In this document: in pieces, positions 34,870 through 47,065 of the stretch
Numbering within the stretch: the stretch's first letter is position 1
How the letters are laid out: each line of letters begins with the position of its first letter
Source of the DNA: Davidsoniella eucalypti
Taxonomy: Eukaryota > Ascomycota > Sordariomycetes > Microascales > Ceratocystidaceae
Assembly (NCBI GenBank): GCA_004009845.1
Contig: RMBW01000002.1
Location: 186,001-250,000, forward strand
DNA length: 64,000 nt
Reading direction: 5' to 3'
Notes under the pieces: generated by a model
Databases searched by the model: none
What the model was told of the DNA's origin: nothing
What the model saw: the letters and a program-made list of their open reading frames with translations, nothing else
Translations under genes and position numbers: made by a program

Positions 34870-37298
34870 TGTGTGAGAAAATCGAGGGTTATTTATATGC
34901 GCCGGGCCGGCAGATCACGATGCGAGAGATATGAAATAGAGACAAAGGCGAAGTCGAGATGGTTCGCAGAAAAATTGCAGAAAAGCTGTGGTGATCAAGT
35001 CGCTATTGTGCAGAAAATTCAAAGAATTGATAGAAGATCTGTTCGATTTTTTTTTCCCAGCTTGAAAGTCCGCAAGCCCAGATTTTTTTTACTGTGGGGT
35101 CCTCTGAACTTTTCTGCCCGGTAGACTAACCGCTTTGGGAAGTTGTGGCGGAAGGCGGTGAACCGCCGCCACGCGAGGCGTTGCAAGTTGCATTTTAGTC
35201 ATTTGGGGGTGAGTCTATACGCTAGGACAGAAAAATAAACAACAATGCAACGCAACACAACCTTCGACAATACAACTAGGTTAGCGTTGTTTAGCTTGCT
35301 TTTCATCCTCGTGTGTTGCTCGTTCGAGGCCCATTGAATATACGTGTGTGACAGCAACTTCGCTACGATCCCATCTCTTCCCATCTTGGCTTTTTTCGGC
35401 TCTTTTGGGCTGGCTTGCCGCCCGGTGCACCCTTGGCCCTTGCTGACGGCAGCCAATTATGATCGACGATGAAGAAAATACTGATAGAGTGTACTAGCAT
35501 AGCAGTGGCAGTAATGCTAGAGCTCATCTAGCCACTAAAGCAAAGCTCAATCACAATCTCCAGGGTCCCAATCAGCGCTGAGAGTGCGCACTCCCGCTCT
35601 TTTGGCGTGCTTCGATGGTTTCAATGGGCTTCGATAGTGCCCTACACAGCGGGCTCGACAGAGCATGTGCCAAGAACAGACTATAGAGTAAGACTCGCTG
35701 TGCCGTGTCAGCTCGTCGTGCTATACGAAACTATCACTTACATATTTGTATCTATGGAGAAGTTCTTATTCTTGTTATATCTATGTTCTTGAGCTTTTCG
35801 TGCTTCATATGCCTGCTCATCGCCTGTCACATCATGCAATGCAAGTAGCAGTCTGCACTATAGCGCATTCTTGCAATATTATGTTATGCTGCAGCCGCCG
35901 AGTAATGTGATCAGACATGAGGATGGGTGACATCTGTTATCTCGGCCCAACACATACGACCAGCGGCGTTCAAACTCTACGACGCTCCCCATCACATTAT
36001 GGCTTCAAATGCACTTATATGGCGCTTTTAACAAATAGTCGAAGACAGAGTGAGCTGCCCATCCACCGCCAAGAATCATTATCGAAAGACAAAGCCCACA
36101 ACATAACATGGAGGGCGGCCACATCAAGTGCTGCTGTTGGATAGCTTAAACGAGCTTTTTCCAAGGTGGGAACTGCAGGCACACCCTGCAACATGACGGC
36201 GTCTAATGCAGCACAAACAAGTGTGGCATTTTTCTATGTATTTGTCTATACAACTATCGATATTTGCATGCTGCTACTGCTATATCCTCTCTCATTGCTA
36301 GTTTTGCTACGGCCTTCACCCTCCCGCCAGGCATGACATGGCGGACTCTCTGCAGAGATAGAGAGTCAGAAGTAACCTTCGACCAACACGCCAATTCTTG
36401 GATGCAGCCACCTGCGAAAAGCACAGTATTCATAATCCCAGCCAGCCATCATATGCAGCCGACACGAGCTTGTTTCTTTCCGCCCAGTCTTGCAGCACCT
36501 AAATCTGCCACTGTACAGTATTTACTCAGCTGGAATTTCATATTCTTCTGCGTACTTTTGTAGGTTTTCCGGCCATTTCTTTAAATCAGCAGCATACTTA
36601 TAATAATCTTACTATAGCTGTTCTGTTCGTTTAACCTATCTTATCGGCCTGGTCTACTGCGCGTTGGCTTTTCAGGCGTTGCAATAGGAACCTAGGAATC
36701 TCTTATATCTCTCAGTTCTCCGCCCCCAAAAGTCCCATCTTGTTCCCATCCTCTCATTTCTTTCCGGGACTACCAAGTTTACTCATCGAGTCCAGATCTT
36801 TTCCTCTTTTTACTGTGGTTTTTTTCTTCCATTTGCTTGGCCTTTTATTTCCATCTTACTCTTACATTTCTCTCTTGGTCCTTGGTTCGTGATACTCTGC
36901 GCCTCGAATCAGTCGTCTCTTGTTGGGTCGCGGATCTTGTGGGGGCGCATTTGCTTACGGTCAGCTCTTCGTTCGCATTACTTTCTATACCTAAGTAGGA
37001 ACCTATACCTCAGAGGTTCTACTTAAGGTTGCCGCACCTCCTTCGTTATTCGACCTCTTTTTCGCCGACCTATCCAGTGTTGGTGTCTTTGCGGCCTTGG
37101 TTCGTGTCCGTCTTGCCACTCGGTCTACACAACGGGCCGTTTCCACAAGGACATATTGTCTTCCTCCTCGCGCCCTCAAGCATTTTCTTTACCTGGCTGC
37201 TTCCAATATCAGTTCTTATTTTCCCCTTGGTCTGAGTAATTAATCTCTCCTGGCTTCTTCGAAAAACATCGTAAACATCAACAAATAAAGTGGAAGCA
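34870..37298. other. Long divergent region between CBF5 and surface-protein paralog 2
   Basis: 2.4 kb. Near CBF5 there is a GC-rich inverted repeat (35145-35172). From about 36660 to 37290 the plus strand is strongly C/T-rich (for example TTTTTACTGTGGTTTTTTTC), consistent with a long leader of paralog 2. No supported exons, RNA genes or mobile elements were found. Confidence 0.45.
35145..35172. repeat. GC-rich inverted repeat upstream of CBF5
   Basis: GTGGCGG at the left is matched by CCGCCAC at the right, 7 perfect pairs with 14 bases between that are themselves partly self-complementary. It lies about 275 bases upstream of the CBF5 start codon in otherwise AT-rich sequence. Confidence 0.6.
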
Positions 37299-38932
37299 AT
37301 GAAGTTGAAGCTCATCATAACAACAGCAGCTGTCGTTCCGGCAGCTGCTCTCTATTCACCAACCGACTCTACATGTGCCGTCAACTGCGGCAACGTATTG
37401 AGTACTACCGCTAGCGATGAAATACAATGCGATCAAAGCAGCTTCAGCTCAGGGACTGGAGCAATTTTCAAGTCTTGTGTCGATTGCCAAGTCGAGAGCA
37501 CCTTCTACAACTCTCGTCTTACTGATACCGGCGCAGCATTATGTCAGTAAGCCACAAACTGCCGATACATCATTCTTTATCTAACACATATCTCTAGACA
37601 ACATCCGTTATGCTGGTGCTTATTGCATGTTTGGCGAGCCAGATGGCGAACAACTCGAGTCTCCATGTATCACGAGCACAGCGTGTGGTCCTCTCAAAGA
37701 CGCCATGGACTATCAAGATCTAGCTACCAACGTTTCGAGCTATGATTACTGCTCGCTATGGAAGTCTGATCAGGTCTCGAAGTGTCAGGAATGCCTTCAA
37801 ACAGCCAGTTACAATGTACTCAGTAATTGTATGCACCCTTGGACACCCTAAATTGTTGAATCTAAATTATATTAACATAAGTATAGATGTCACCATCCTC
37901 GATGCTGCATGTGAACAGCTTCCTGCCAACGGCACCCTTATCTCATTTGAGGGTGAAATCTTCTCTACTCAGGTTGTGAATGCTACAACGCCTGATCCTC
38001 GATCTACATATACCGCCGAGTCATTTGTGCACAACGGTATTTCACTAAGTGCCAAAGTTGGCATTGCTTTTTCTGGCCTCGTCGTCGTTCTTGCAGTGGC
38101 TGGTGCTGTTGTCATATGTGTTGGCCGCCGTCGCCGCCGTGCTCAACTCCGTAACCTCGAGAAGAAGCCTGGTGTTGCCTGGGCTGGCTCTCCGGCATCT
38201 CAGAACGGGAATGGTTGGGGCAATGGAAGCGTGCGCCTAACACAGTCCTCCCCCTATATGGGTGGTGGTGGAAACTACGGCTGGGCGGGTAGTCTGGCTA
38301 CTGGTCTTCACCGCTATGCGGGTGAAACTCATGAGACGCCACTCAGTCAGAAGCCGCTCCGGTCCTGGGATGATTCTCCATTAACACCCAGTGGACCCGG
38401 TATTGATGGCAACTCTCCACCTCCTGCTGGCTTCATGTCTGGTGGAAGGTACTTCTCTCCATATTCTTCCCAGTACAATTCGCCCGTTAGCCCCAACGGC
38501 GAACAAGCTTTACAGAACATCGACGGTGGTGAATGGGATAACGGGCTTTCGCCTATCGAACAAGAACAACATCAACAAATGGCGCGAATTCAAGCACAAC
38601 ACGACGCTATAGCCGCACAGTACAGAGCAGAGTCTGGCTCTGGGGCAACCGAAGGAAACTCTTCACAACAACGCGAGATCGGCTTAGCCCTTGGCGCCCC
38701 AGATGAAATTATAGCAGATAGCAATAGCTACAAGGGCGCAGAAGCTTTTGAGCTTCAAATGGTCCATCAACAACAGCAGCAGCAGCAACAGGAACAGGAA
38801 CAGCAGTATGTTCCTTCAGTGCAGGCACCAGTGTTGCAACATCCCGGCTTTGGACGGGGCTCTGGTGATAATCTAGTAGTGCCTCGCACATATTCTCCAG
38901 AGGACCAAGATCGTCGTCGGGTGGGAGAATAA
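37299..38932 (+). CDS. Cysteine-rich single-pass membrane protein, paralog 2 (fungal 'LPXTG-domain' type)
   Basis: Three exons, 37299-37542, 37598-37828 and 37887-38932, encode 506 residues. The signal peptide is short (MKLKLIITTAAVVPAAALYS). Module 1 has CAVNC...C...CVDC; module 2 has YCMFG...C...ACGPL...YDYC...CQEC; then AACEQLPANGTLI. The membrane segment is at about 214-237 (FSGLVVVLAVAGAVVICVG) and is followed by RRRRR. The cytosolic tail is Gly/Asn/Ser/Pro-rich at first, then Gln-rich with runs of Gln coded by CAA/CAG. The membrane-proximal ectodomain stalk is much shorter than a classical wall-sensor stalk. Intron 1 uses a GTCAGT donor. Both introns sit at the same codons and phase as in paralogs 1 and 3. 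Function unknown; a surface sensor or adhesin-like role is inferred from the layout only. Confidence 0.85.
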
Positions 38933-39577
38933 GATCAAGATGGGCAGGTTTGTAATGGATAAATGTGGCCTCTATCATCAGTATAAGAGTTGGTCGGTTG
39001 TAATAATTTTAGTTTGTTTTTCCTGGTTTCATGGTTCTTTCGGAATCTTTGTTTGTAACATTATACCCAAGGGTCATTATTTCACTGTTTTGATACATAA
39101 GAGATCGGTTAATGATATCAGCGTCACTAGTTTCGACGTATTTAGTAGTTTTTGTGAATAAGGACATTAATTATCTTGCGATGATAAAGTCTTGTATAAC
39201 CGGATATAGTGAGAATATTAGAAGTATGGCTAAAAGCAAAGCAGACAAAAGAAAAGAAAGAACTTGTAGTAAAAATAGCATCCATCACAAAGCATATCGA
39301 ATAAATGTCCTTCAAGCAGCCGATCCCCCGAGAATTAATAGGAAACGGATATTTCTTTTTTCTTAGAAATTCAATACTTTTTTTCCTTTTCTTTAACAAG
39401 AAAGAGTTAACAGCGAAAGGCAATTTCAGCAGGGCCAAGAAATATTCGTCGACGAACCGAAGAATAAAAAGAACAGAGCAACAAAAAGATGATTCAAAAG
39501 AAGAAAACAAAAGAAAAAGAAAGAAAGGAGAACTATGAAAACAACGTCCAGAGTTCCGTTTATACAAGCGGAAAGGT
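38933..39577. other. Intergenic between convergent paralog 2 and NTA1
   Basis: About 640 bases with 3' flanks, and A/G-rich low-complexity sequence at 39460-39540. The 172-codon minus-strand open frame overlapping it has Phe/Ser/Leu-rich composition from this low complexity and is not taken as a gene. Confidence 0.5.
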
Positions 39578-41666
39578 TTAAAAGGCAAAAGAATGTCCGC
39601 CGCCAAGAATGACGGGTGGTTCAGAAACGCAGGCTGGTGGTTCAACATCACGCACAACACCGTTTTCCAGAATCATAGCTTTAGGCGTCCTGGGGCCGTC
39701 CTTCTTGCTAGTAGTACCTGGTGCTCCAACGGCGACCTGTTGGTGGCTCGGGCTATGGCTATCCCTATACTGAGGAGGCACGGCGCTATGCACATGCTTG
39801 GCGCCATAGCCCTTCTTGCTGCTGCTGTAGTAGTCGCGATGGTTGACGCCTTCGCTTTCGGACGCAGACATTTCCTGGCCGGAACTGCAGCTGTCTCCGT
39901 GGACCCGAAGTCCGCTGTTGGAGCCAGCTCCGCCGCGATAGGCGTTCTTGCGTGCCTCTGCGGCAAAGGATGTGCCGGGTGGGAGGGTTCCGTGGTGGCT
40001 GTATTGCGAAGCGAGTGCGTCGGCCGGAGTCTTTGGGTTCGGCATACTAGGCGTGGCCAATGTTTCTGTGGAGTTGCTGAATGCGGGGACGACAAGGTTC
40101 AAGCCTGGTCTGGCTTGCTGCCGTTGTTGCTGCGGCGACGGTGATTGGCGGGGGGAATGATAGCTGTTGTTGTTGTTGTTGTTGAAGTGTTGTCGTTGTT
40201 GGGCTTGTTGGTCGTATGGCAGGTTCCATGGCGCTGCAGCCGCTGCAGAATGGGTGACGCCGGCACTATACGGAGAATTGCCTGGGGGGGGCATCCAGGC
40301 ATCGACCCAGCGCACTGGAGGCGCTCTTGCTTCTGCGCTGCGAAGCGTCTCGAACGGCCGGGCTGGCGTCCGGGCCTGGTGTAGCAAGGAAGCCATGTCT
40401 CCGCCTGACGCAGCAGTACCTGCACGGTGTGAGCTGGCAGCACCAACTCGAGAAGAACTAGCCTGAGAGGAATACAGGGACGGCGAGGGGATTGGTGGGT
40501 ATGCGGCATCGATTTGTGCCATGGCAGTTGCATAGTCAGCTACCGGGTGTCGATCGACGGGAGTGGCAGCACGGGTGGGTTTGCGTGTACGTGACCGGCT
40601 GCGTGATCCTGCTCGCTTCTTGCCGCCGCTACTGCTGCTGTGTTGGTGTTGTTGCTGCGTTCTCGGGCGGTGGAAGGCATCGGATGGCGCAGTTTCGGCT
40701 GCCGGCGAGTAGAGACCACGAGCATCGCGGTGGCGCTTGGGCCGAGCAGAAACCGGTGTACGGCCGAGGGTCTCGTCGATACCGCGGAAGCGCGAGGCAG
40801 TGGCAGTGGCAGGAGAAGCGCTAGGCCATGGCGCTAACGGGCTAGCCTGGGCATTGGTGGGGTGAGAGGACGCGGGGAAGCGGCTGCTCAGGCCCCCTTC
40901 AGAGGGCGAACGGTACCATGACTCGGCATCGGATATGTCTCCGGGAACGGGTGCCTCGGGGGTGATGCTGCTCTTGGCGGCTTTGCCAAGCGTGTATGAG
41001 ATAGATGCCAGGTTGAAGGCCTCGGTGTTGGCTGTTTGTGGAACGACGGCCGTAGCCCAGAAACGCTCACGCTCACTCGTGTTATCGCAGACGGCAGATT
41101 GAGGCGGTGCGAGGTTCTGAGGCTTCGCTTGCGACGGTGCTAGGGCGGCAGGCGGGGTGCCTGGCCATTGAGGGGCAGGTCGATCCACTGCCGAGAGCAC
41201 ATTGCGTGAATTGGCGGAAGCGGTGGTGCTAGTCTTCTTCCAGTTGTTCAGGCCGTGAGACTCGGTGTTGGTGTTGATGGCGAGCTTTGGCTTGCGGGAA
41301 CGTGTTTCGAGCGGCGCAGAGATGTGTACCTCGGCAGGCTTTGTAGACACTGTCTGCTGCTGCTGTTGCTGTTGCTGCTGAGGCTGCTGAGGTGGTGCGC
41401 GGAAGTTGGATGCAGCGGTAACAGCCTCAACTGGATCAGCCATGGTGTTCTCCATGGGCCTCCAGTCAAAGCGGACAGGTTCCACAGAGGCTGTGGCCGG
41501 GTACACACGTGTATCGTGGCCAAGCTGCTTCGATAGCAGCGTGTACGGATGGGCACTCATAGAGTCGGCATATAGCTCGTGCTCCATAGCAGACAGGACT
41601 TCGGGGTCTGTTTGTAGCTTAAGCATTGGCAGCATTGCCTTGGCCTTCTTTTTCTGCTTGGGCTCT

Positions 41667-41697
<31 letters not shown>

Positions 41698-43168
41698 ACA
41701 CGGTGTTCTTAGACTTCTCCTTCATAACGATGTCCAGACTCTGGTGTCTCGTATGCTTGGCATTTGCCCTGATGCGAGCCAGCGGCGTTGTTGGTTTTCC
41801 ACTGAACGAGCCGCCACGGAGGCGTGCTGTCGTATTTGTAGAAGAAGCAGCTGTAGCTACGGCTTCGGTACGTGGGTAGTTTGCAGTAGTGACATCTTCA
41901 TCTTCGGTAGACTCGTCTTGTTCAGGTACAACATTCAGTTTCTTTGCGTCCTTGTTGAGAATTCCAGGCGACTCTTGCGAGAGCATACCGGGACTGGGCT
42001 CGCCGTTGCTATAGCCGGGCGAGGTAGCCGCAAGATCGGAGACGGGAGATGTCAGGGCTCCGCGAGCACCGTTTGGCAGCGTTACAACACGGTCTTCGGT
42101 AGGAGACAGCATGGGATGAGCTGCTGTAGGGTTTGGCATCAGGCCAGGAAGGTCTTCGTCTTCTTCGTCGTCGATAGCACAGCTGGAGTTATCGTCTACT
42201 CGCTTGCTAACTTCGTCGGGCCGGTAAACGAGCTTGCCCATCGGGGGCTTGTCGGTATCAACAACAAGCAGTCCTTTCTCGCCACGGCCAAGAATGCCAT
42301 AGAGCTTCACCTCGCCGCCCTGGAAGCCCAGGACTGTTGACGTGCCGGCAAAGACCATGTCGCCCTCAACACCAGTCCGGTTCGTCAAGATGACGAGGAT
42401 CTCATGCTCGGTCTCGGCGCGGATGAGGGGCTCCAGACGAGCAATCCAGTACGACAGACAGTCCATATCGGGCTCGTGTGGTGTTTGGCTCCACGAATGC
42501 GCATCTTCGCCGGTGACCCACGCCATAGAGACGATGGCAACGTCGGCGTCACAGTCAAGCACGTGGTACGCAAACTCGAAGTCGTCCCATGAAGCCTTGA
42601 ACTGGTACGGGCTGTTGTGATAGTGGTTAGTGCTCTATTCGTGTCTCGGCACCGGTTTGTGCTGGCGCAGACTGTGTGATATACCAACTTACTTCAGGTC
42701 CATGCAGATTCCAGCAGCCACCTGGCCAAGCCCCTCGACATAGCTAGAGAAGAAGCCATCGCCCTCCATGGCCCAATTCTCGTCCGCGGTGTACAGATGG
42801 GTCTTGCGGTAGTTCATCAGCGACTCGCCCTTGCGGCTGGTCATCATCAGCGAGTTGTAGAAGGCCGGACCAGCAGTCATGACGCCACTAGCATCGACCT
42901 TTTCGGGATACCCGACGACAACGTGGGCGTCGTGGCGCAGAGCGATGGTGCGGGCCCACAGCGACGAGATGCCGCTCAGCGAGGGCTCCAGATAGGCCTG
43001 GATGGCTTCGCGCGACGAGAAGTGGTAGCCGGTGAAGGCAAGCTCGGGCAGCACGACCAGATCAAGCTTGTCCGAGTCGGCAGCCTTGAGGAGGACGCCA
43101 TCGGCACGCGAAAGATTGTGGTCGACCTCGCCCTGGGTGGGCGAGAACTGGAGACAGCCGATTCTCAT
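39578..43168 (-). CDS. NTA1: Protein N-terminal amidase NTA1 with a long disordered extension
   Basis: Two exons, 42693-43168 and 39578-42611, encode 1169 residues. Nta1 deamidates N-terminal Asn and Gln, producing destabilising Asp and Glu for the Arg/N-degron pathway. The first 330 residues form a nitrilase-fold domain with the full triad: Glu42 (VVLPELAFTGY), Lys122 (NYRKTHLYTADE) and Cys155 (AAGICMDLNPYQF). The intron falls just after the catalytic Cys motif. The Nta1-specific sequences FKASWDDFEFAYHVLD and MAWVTGEDAHSW follow. Beyond about residue 330 the protein is disordered: rich in Ser, Pro, Ala, Gln and Asn, with Ala-Pro repeats, a Gln run and an Asn run. Yeast Nta1 is under 460 residues, so the tail more than doubles the protein. 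Whether the tail is fungal-wide or lineage-specific needs comparison. Confidence 0.92.
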
Positions 43169-43861
43169 GGTTTGATCGATCAGAGCTGATGCCGGGCACC
43201 AAACATGGAAGGCAGTCCAACGAAGACAAGACACGAAAAGAAAAGACGAGACGGCGGGAAAAAGATATGGCGGGCGTCTTTTCTCCGTTGTTTGGCCGGG
43301 CGACAGAAAGTAAACAAACGAGAAGAGCCTGTGGTGGCTTGGGTGAGTCTTTTCCGTAATCCAGCTATATCAGGGAATAAACCAAGAGTTCAGATCTGAA
43401 GCGGCGATCGACGGGGTTCTTTGTCAGCGGAAATTAAATAATGAGCAGCAGAAATATTAACAAAGTAAGAGTTTAGAATAATAATGATTAAAAAAAAAGA
43501 CGGCCGTTTCGCTGTAATTTGTGAAGACAAGAAAAGAAGAAGCTCAGCAAAAAAAAAAAAAATTATATATATTTGGCTGGGGTTTGTTTTTATTTTTCTC
43601 TAGTCAGAGCATGAGAAAGTTGAAAATAAAAATATTCTCTAAATTACACAATCCGAAAGGAGGGGCGGTAAATGTTTGAGGAACCTAGATAATAAAATAT
43701 CTCTTTTCAACCTGTTAGAATGACAAGCAGCAGATCTAAGCCAAGTCAAGGTATAAAAAGAAAATTAAAATTAAAAAAGGCCTTCTTTTCTTGCTCTTAT
43801 CACGAAGAAAAAAGGAAAGAAAAAAAACAGCTATTAAAGGCGGTCGATGGCCGAAGAAGGG

Positions 43862-43890
<29 letters not shown>
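43862..43890 (+). repeat. A29 homopolymer
   Basis: Twenty-nine consecutive A residues in a purine-rich context, about 690 bases upstream of NTA1. No flanking target duplication or retroelement sequence accompanies it. Confidence 0.9.
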
Positions 43891-43892
<2 letters not shown>

Positions 43893-44342
43893 CTGGGAAA
43901 GGACAGATGACGATAGTCTCGGGTTGCCTCAGTAAGACGAGAAGGGCGGTCATTATATCTTCTCGATATCACGCTCTTATTGGAATATCTGTCTCAGCAT
44001 AGCCTAGTCAGTCGTTACTAAACTTCTTTGTTCTATCTTCATACCTGTATCTCTTCCATCTTTCCCATGCCTACTCTCCATCGTCTCTCTTTCTCGTCTC
44101 TCTTTCTCTAGAGACAGAGGCTTTTAGCCTTTGCTGTCTCTGTACTCCCAGAAACGGCCACACGCAGAGCCTTCGTCGGCTGCGCGCAGTTGTAGCATAC
44201 AAAGTCTGAGGCTACATATCACATATACAGATAGAAGACACTTGGCTGTACGTATTGTAGCCTTGACATAACAGCGGACGATAATACACATGTACACTCG
44301 TATGTCTTGGTTCCAACTAACACAGGTTCTACGAGGTTCGAT

Positions 44343-44369
44343 GTACATACATACATGCATACATACATA
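44343..44369 (+). repeat. CATA tetranucleotide microsatellite
   Basis: Imperfect array of CATA units with one CATG interruption, in non-coding sequence. Confidence 0.8.
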
Positions 44370-47065
44370 GAATTCCCAAAGACACTGCCCTTGTCTACAA
44401 ACTAGGAACTTTCTAGGAATCAGCTTTCCTGAAATAGAAACGCTAGTGTGTATTCTACTGCATAAAGCTGCAGCTGCATCGCCCTTTGGGGCCATCTTTC
44501 CACCCAATTTAAAAGGGTTTTTGCTGCCGGCGGTGCATGTGTTATTCTTCTTGATCTTACATGTTACATATCAGATTAGCAACGGTAGGCCAGGATAACA
44601 GGACTACAAATTGGCGAGCCAGTATCCACGAGGATCTGAGTCCTTGTATGCTACTTATGTATTGCTAAGTGGAATTAAGCTTACTATGTATGTGTATCTA
44701 TCTGTATCGATGTACGTACATTGTATATGCTTGGTCAGCAGATTCTCTTCGCCATCACCACAGCAGTTGCGTGATTCCTGACATATTATTAAGCCTTTCC
44801 CAGTCATTCAAAGTCCACGAGGGATCATTATGCCGGCCTATCATGGTGACCGCCGCCGTACTAATAGCCCAACTAATGGAACAGACTGCCTTTTGTGTTC
44901 TATATAAAGCAACATTCTGCCTCTCCGCATCGTTCTTTTGGTCAACTACGATGGCCATACAGAAATGACTACCACTGTGATTGGGTTCTCTCCAATCCGT
45001 TTGCTCATTTCGATTAAGCACAGTCTCAGTCTCGCCCCGTCTACGGCCGGATATCAGCCCTCCTCTCCATTCAGAGAAGGGCGATGCAGGCTTACGCTAC
45101 AACACAGCAAGAACCACTGGCTACGACTTGATTTCGATTTCGTCCTTCTTTTCTTTCCAACGCGGCACTACGTGGCAAGCCATTGCCAGCCAGCCAGCCA
45201 AATAAGCCAAATAAGCCACGGCCAAAAAGGAACAGCCAAGAAGATAAAAGCCTGCACCAAAACAGCAGGAAGACAGCCACTGTCACCGTTACATGAAGAA
45301 TCGAGGAGCATTCCCGTCTATGCAACAGTGTGAAAAACGAGTCTCTCTACTCTCTATACCACTGAAGCAAGCCATTCCTAGAGTCTCCGGCTCCTCCTCT
45401 CTGTAACAGCCCAGCCAGCCAGTCACGGGCAACTCACCCTCTTCTGTCTATGCAGCAACTACATCATGCTGATGATAAAGCAGGATAACAGGCCATGATC
45501 GTCTGGCCCTCTCTGCCCTCTTCCTTGACCTTGTCCTTGGCCTTGATCGTCTTCCCGAACAATAAAACTCAAGGCCTGGTCCCTGTCCCTGCATCTGATA
45601 AGTGGGTCTTGGCACATTCCCGCAGCGGCTATTTGACAGCTGTGATTGGCTAGTTCTCGTGTAAGTTGATGCGGGGCATTTGTGCCAGACCCTACTCTTT
45701 CTATAGGGTTCGTCTAACCCTACTGAAGCGAAGCTCAACATCCATGACGTCTCAAAGACGTAGGAAGATCGCGGCGATCTTCAATAATCGGCAATACTAA
45801 TGAACTTGATTTACAAAAGGCCAAAGTACTCATCTTTCTAGACGGACTTGTGCCTGATTTCGTCCTACTTGCGCGTCTGTCATACAAAACATCTTATCTG
45901 CTCACAACTGATTTTTTGTCTCCATCATTTTCCCGTCATACGGTCTCTTATACCTATAAGTAAGCATTGCTGCAGACAGTGTAATCCAAAATATACAGCA
46001 CGGCCTAGAAAGACAAAGAGCAAACCGTTTTGCTTGAAATCCGACTACGGCAAAGTCAACCGAGAGAGCTGGCTTCGGCTCGTTGTTCCTTCTTCCCCTT
46101 TTCAGACATCATTTCTCCAAGTAACCCAAGAAGATTAGTAACGTAACTACGACTAGTTGGTTATCTAACAGAAAGAATAGAAAAAGTATGCAACGGCATG
46201 CGGGCTATAGTAGCACTCCATCCTGCTTGGCCTGGCCGGACCCTAACACACCATATGGCTATCAAAGACGACCATGGCTGGTTGCAATATGCAGGAAATC
46301 CCAAAATATAAACCTGTAATTATCCATTTTAGGAAACATATGCCGTTTATTTCTTTTTATACTGGTATTCTTTCGTCGGAACAGATGGAAGCCTATTTTT
46401 TTCGGCTCCGGATATGCCAGGATAAATGTTAGCTGGAGAGTTCATCACTCATAGTAATTAGCTCTGTATACCTGTTCATCATCGTATGAGCAACTAAAAT
46501 CAGATAAGCCCTTAAAAAGACCCTCTAGACATTTGTGTCACCACACAGCGACCAACATCGAACATGCCCAACTAGTTGAGTTACTCAAGGCTCTTTATAG
46601 GTAGTATTTGTTGCTTATACTCTTGGACCTTTGAACATGATACTACTCCAAGACAACGACTTGGTGTTGTATCAGGAAGATTACAGGTTACTAGAAATAG
46701 AACAATGATGTATTGATGGAAGGTAGAATGGGGGAGGTTAGTATGATGTTAAATAACAGTGGCAATTTGACCCAACTATCAGAAACCAAATATTGCTATT
46801 TTCTTGGCTAACCTGACCGATCTAACAAGGGAAGTATCACAGCGGAAAAGGCAACAAAGCAACAAAAAGGACATGAGCCGACACGGCACGAAATATAAGG
46901 AATACAAGCGAACAACCTAATCGTTGTTCTAACTCCCCATCAACAGAAATAGAGTGAAGTGACAGATCAAAAGAAGGATGGATGGATATATAGTCTGAGA
47001 CGAAGGGGGGTCTAGAAAGCACAAGTCATGTTCTATCAGGAAATGCCAAGGCGTTTATTCGTCAC

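Larger units (their letters stand above)
43169..47065. other. Long intergenic region (3.9 kb) upstream of NTA1
   Basis: Contains an A29 run (43862-43890), a CATA microsatellite (44343-44369), a small GCCA/AATAAGCC repeat near 45184-45218 and T/C-rich stretches. Open frames here (such as 44938-45333 plus) have no family signature and no coding composition. I see no tRNA, 5S rRNA or transposon ends. It probably holds the NTA1 promoter and the 3' flank of the small secreted protein gene; the rest is unexplained. Confidence 0.4.

Noticed and set aside
37299..38932. WSC-domain or CFEM-domain assignment for the surface-protein paralogs
   Set aside because: The cysteine spacing (paired CxxC in two modules) does not match the eight-cysteine WSC or CFEM patterns.
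39142..39660. 172-codon minus-strand open frame downstream of NTA1
   Set aside because: Phe/Ser/Leu-rich translation of low-complexity A/G sequence that overlaps the end of NTA1 out of frame.
43862..43890. A29 run as a possible retroelement tail
   Set aside because: No reverse-transcriptase remnant, no target-site duplication and no SINE-like promoter boxes next to it.
44938..45333. 131-codon plus-strand open frame in the 3.9 kb gap
   Set aside because: No conserved motif, no signal peptide, unbiased composition; expected by chance in a gap of this size.
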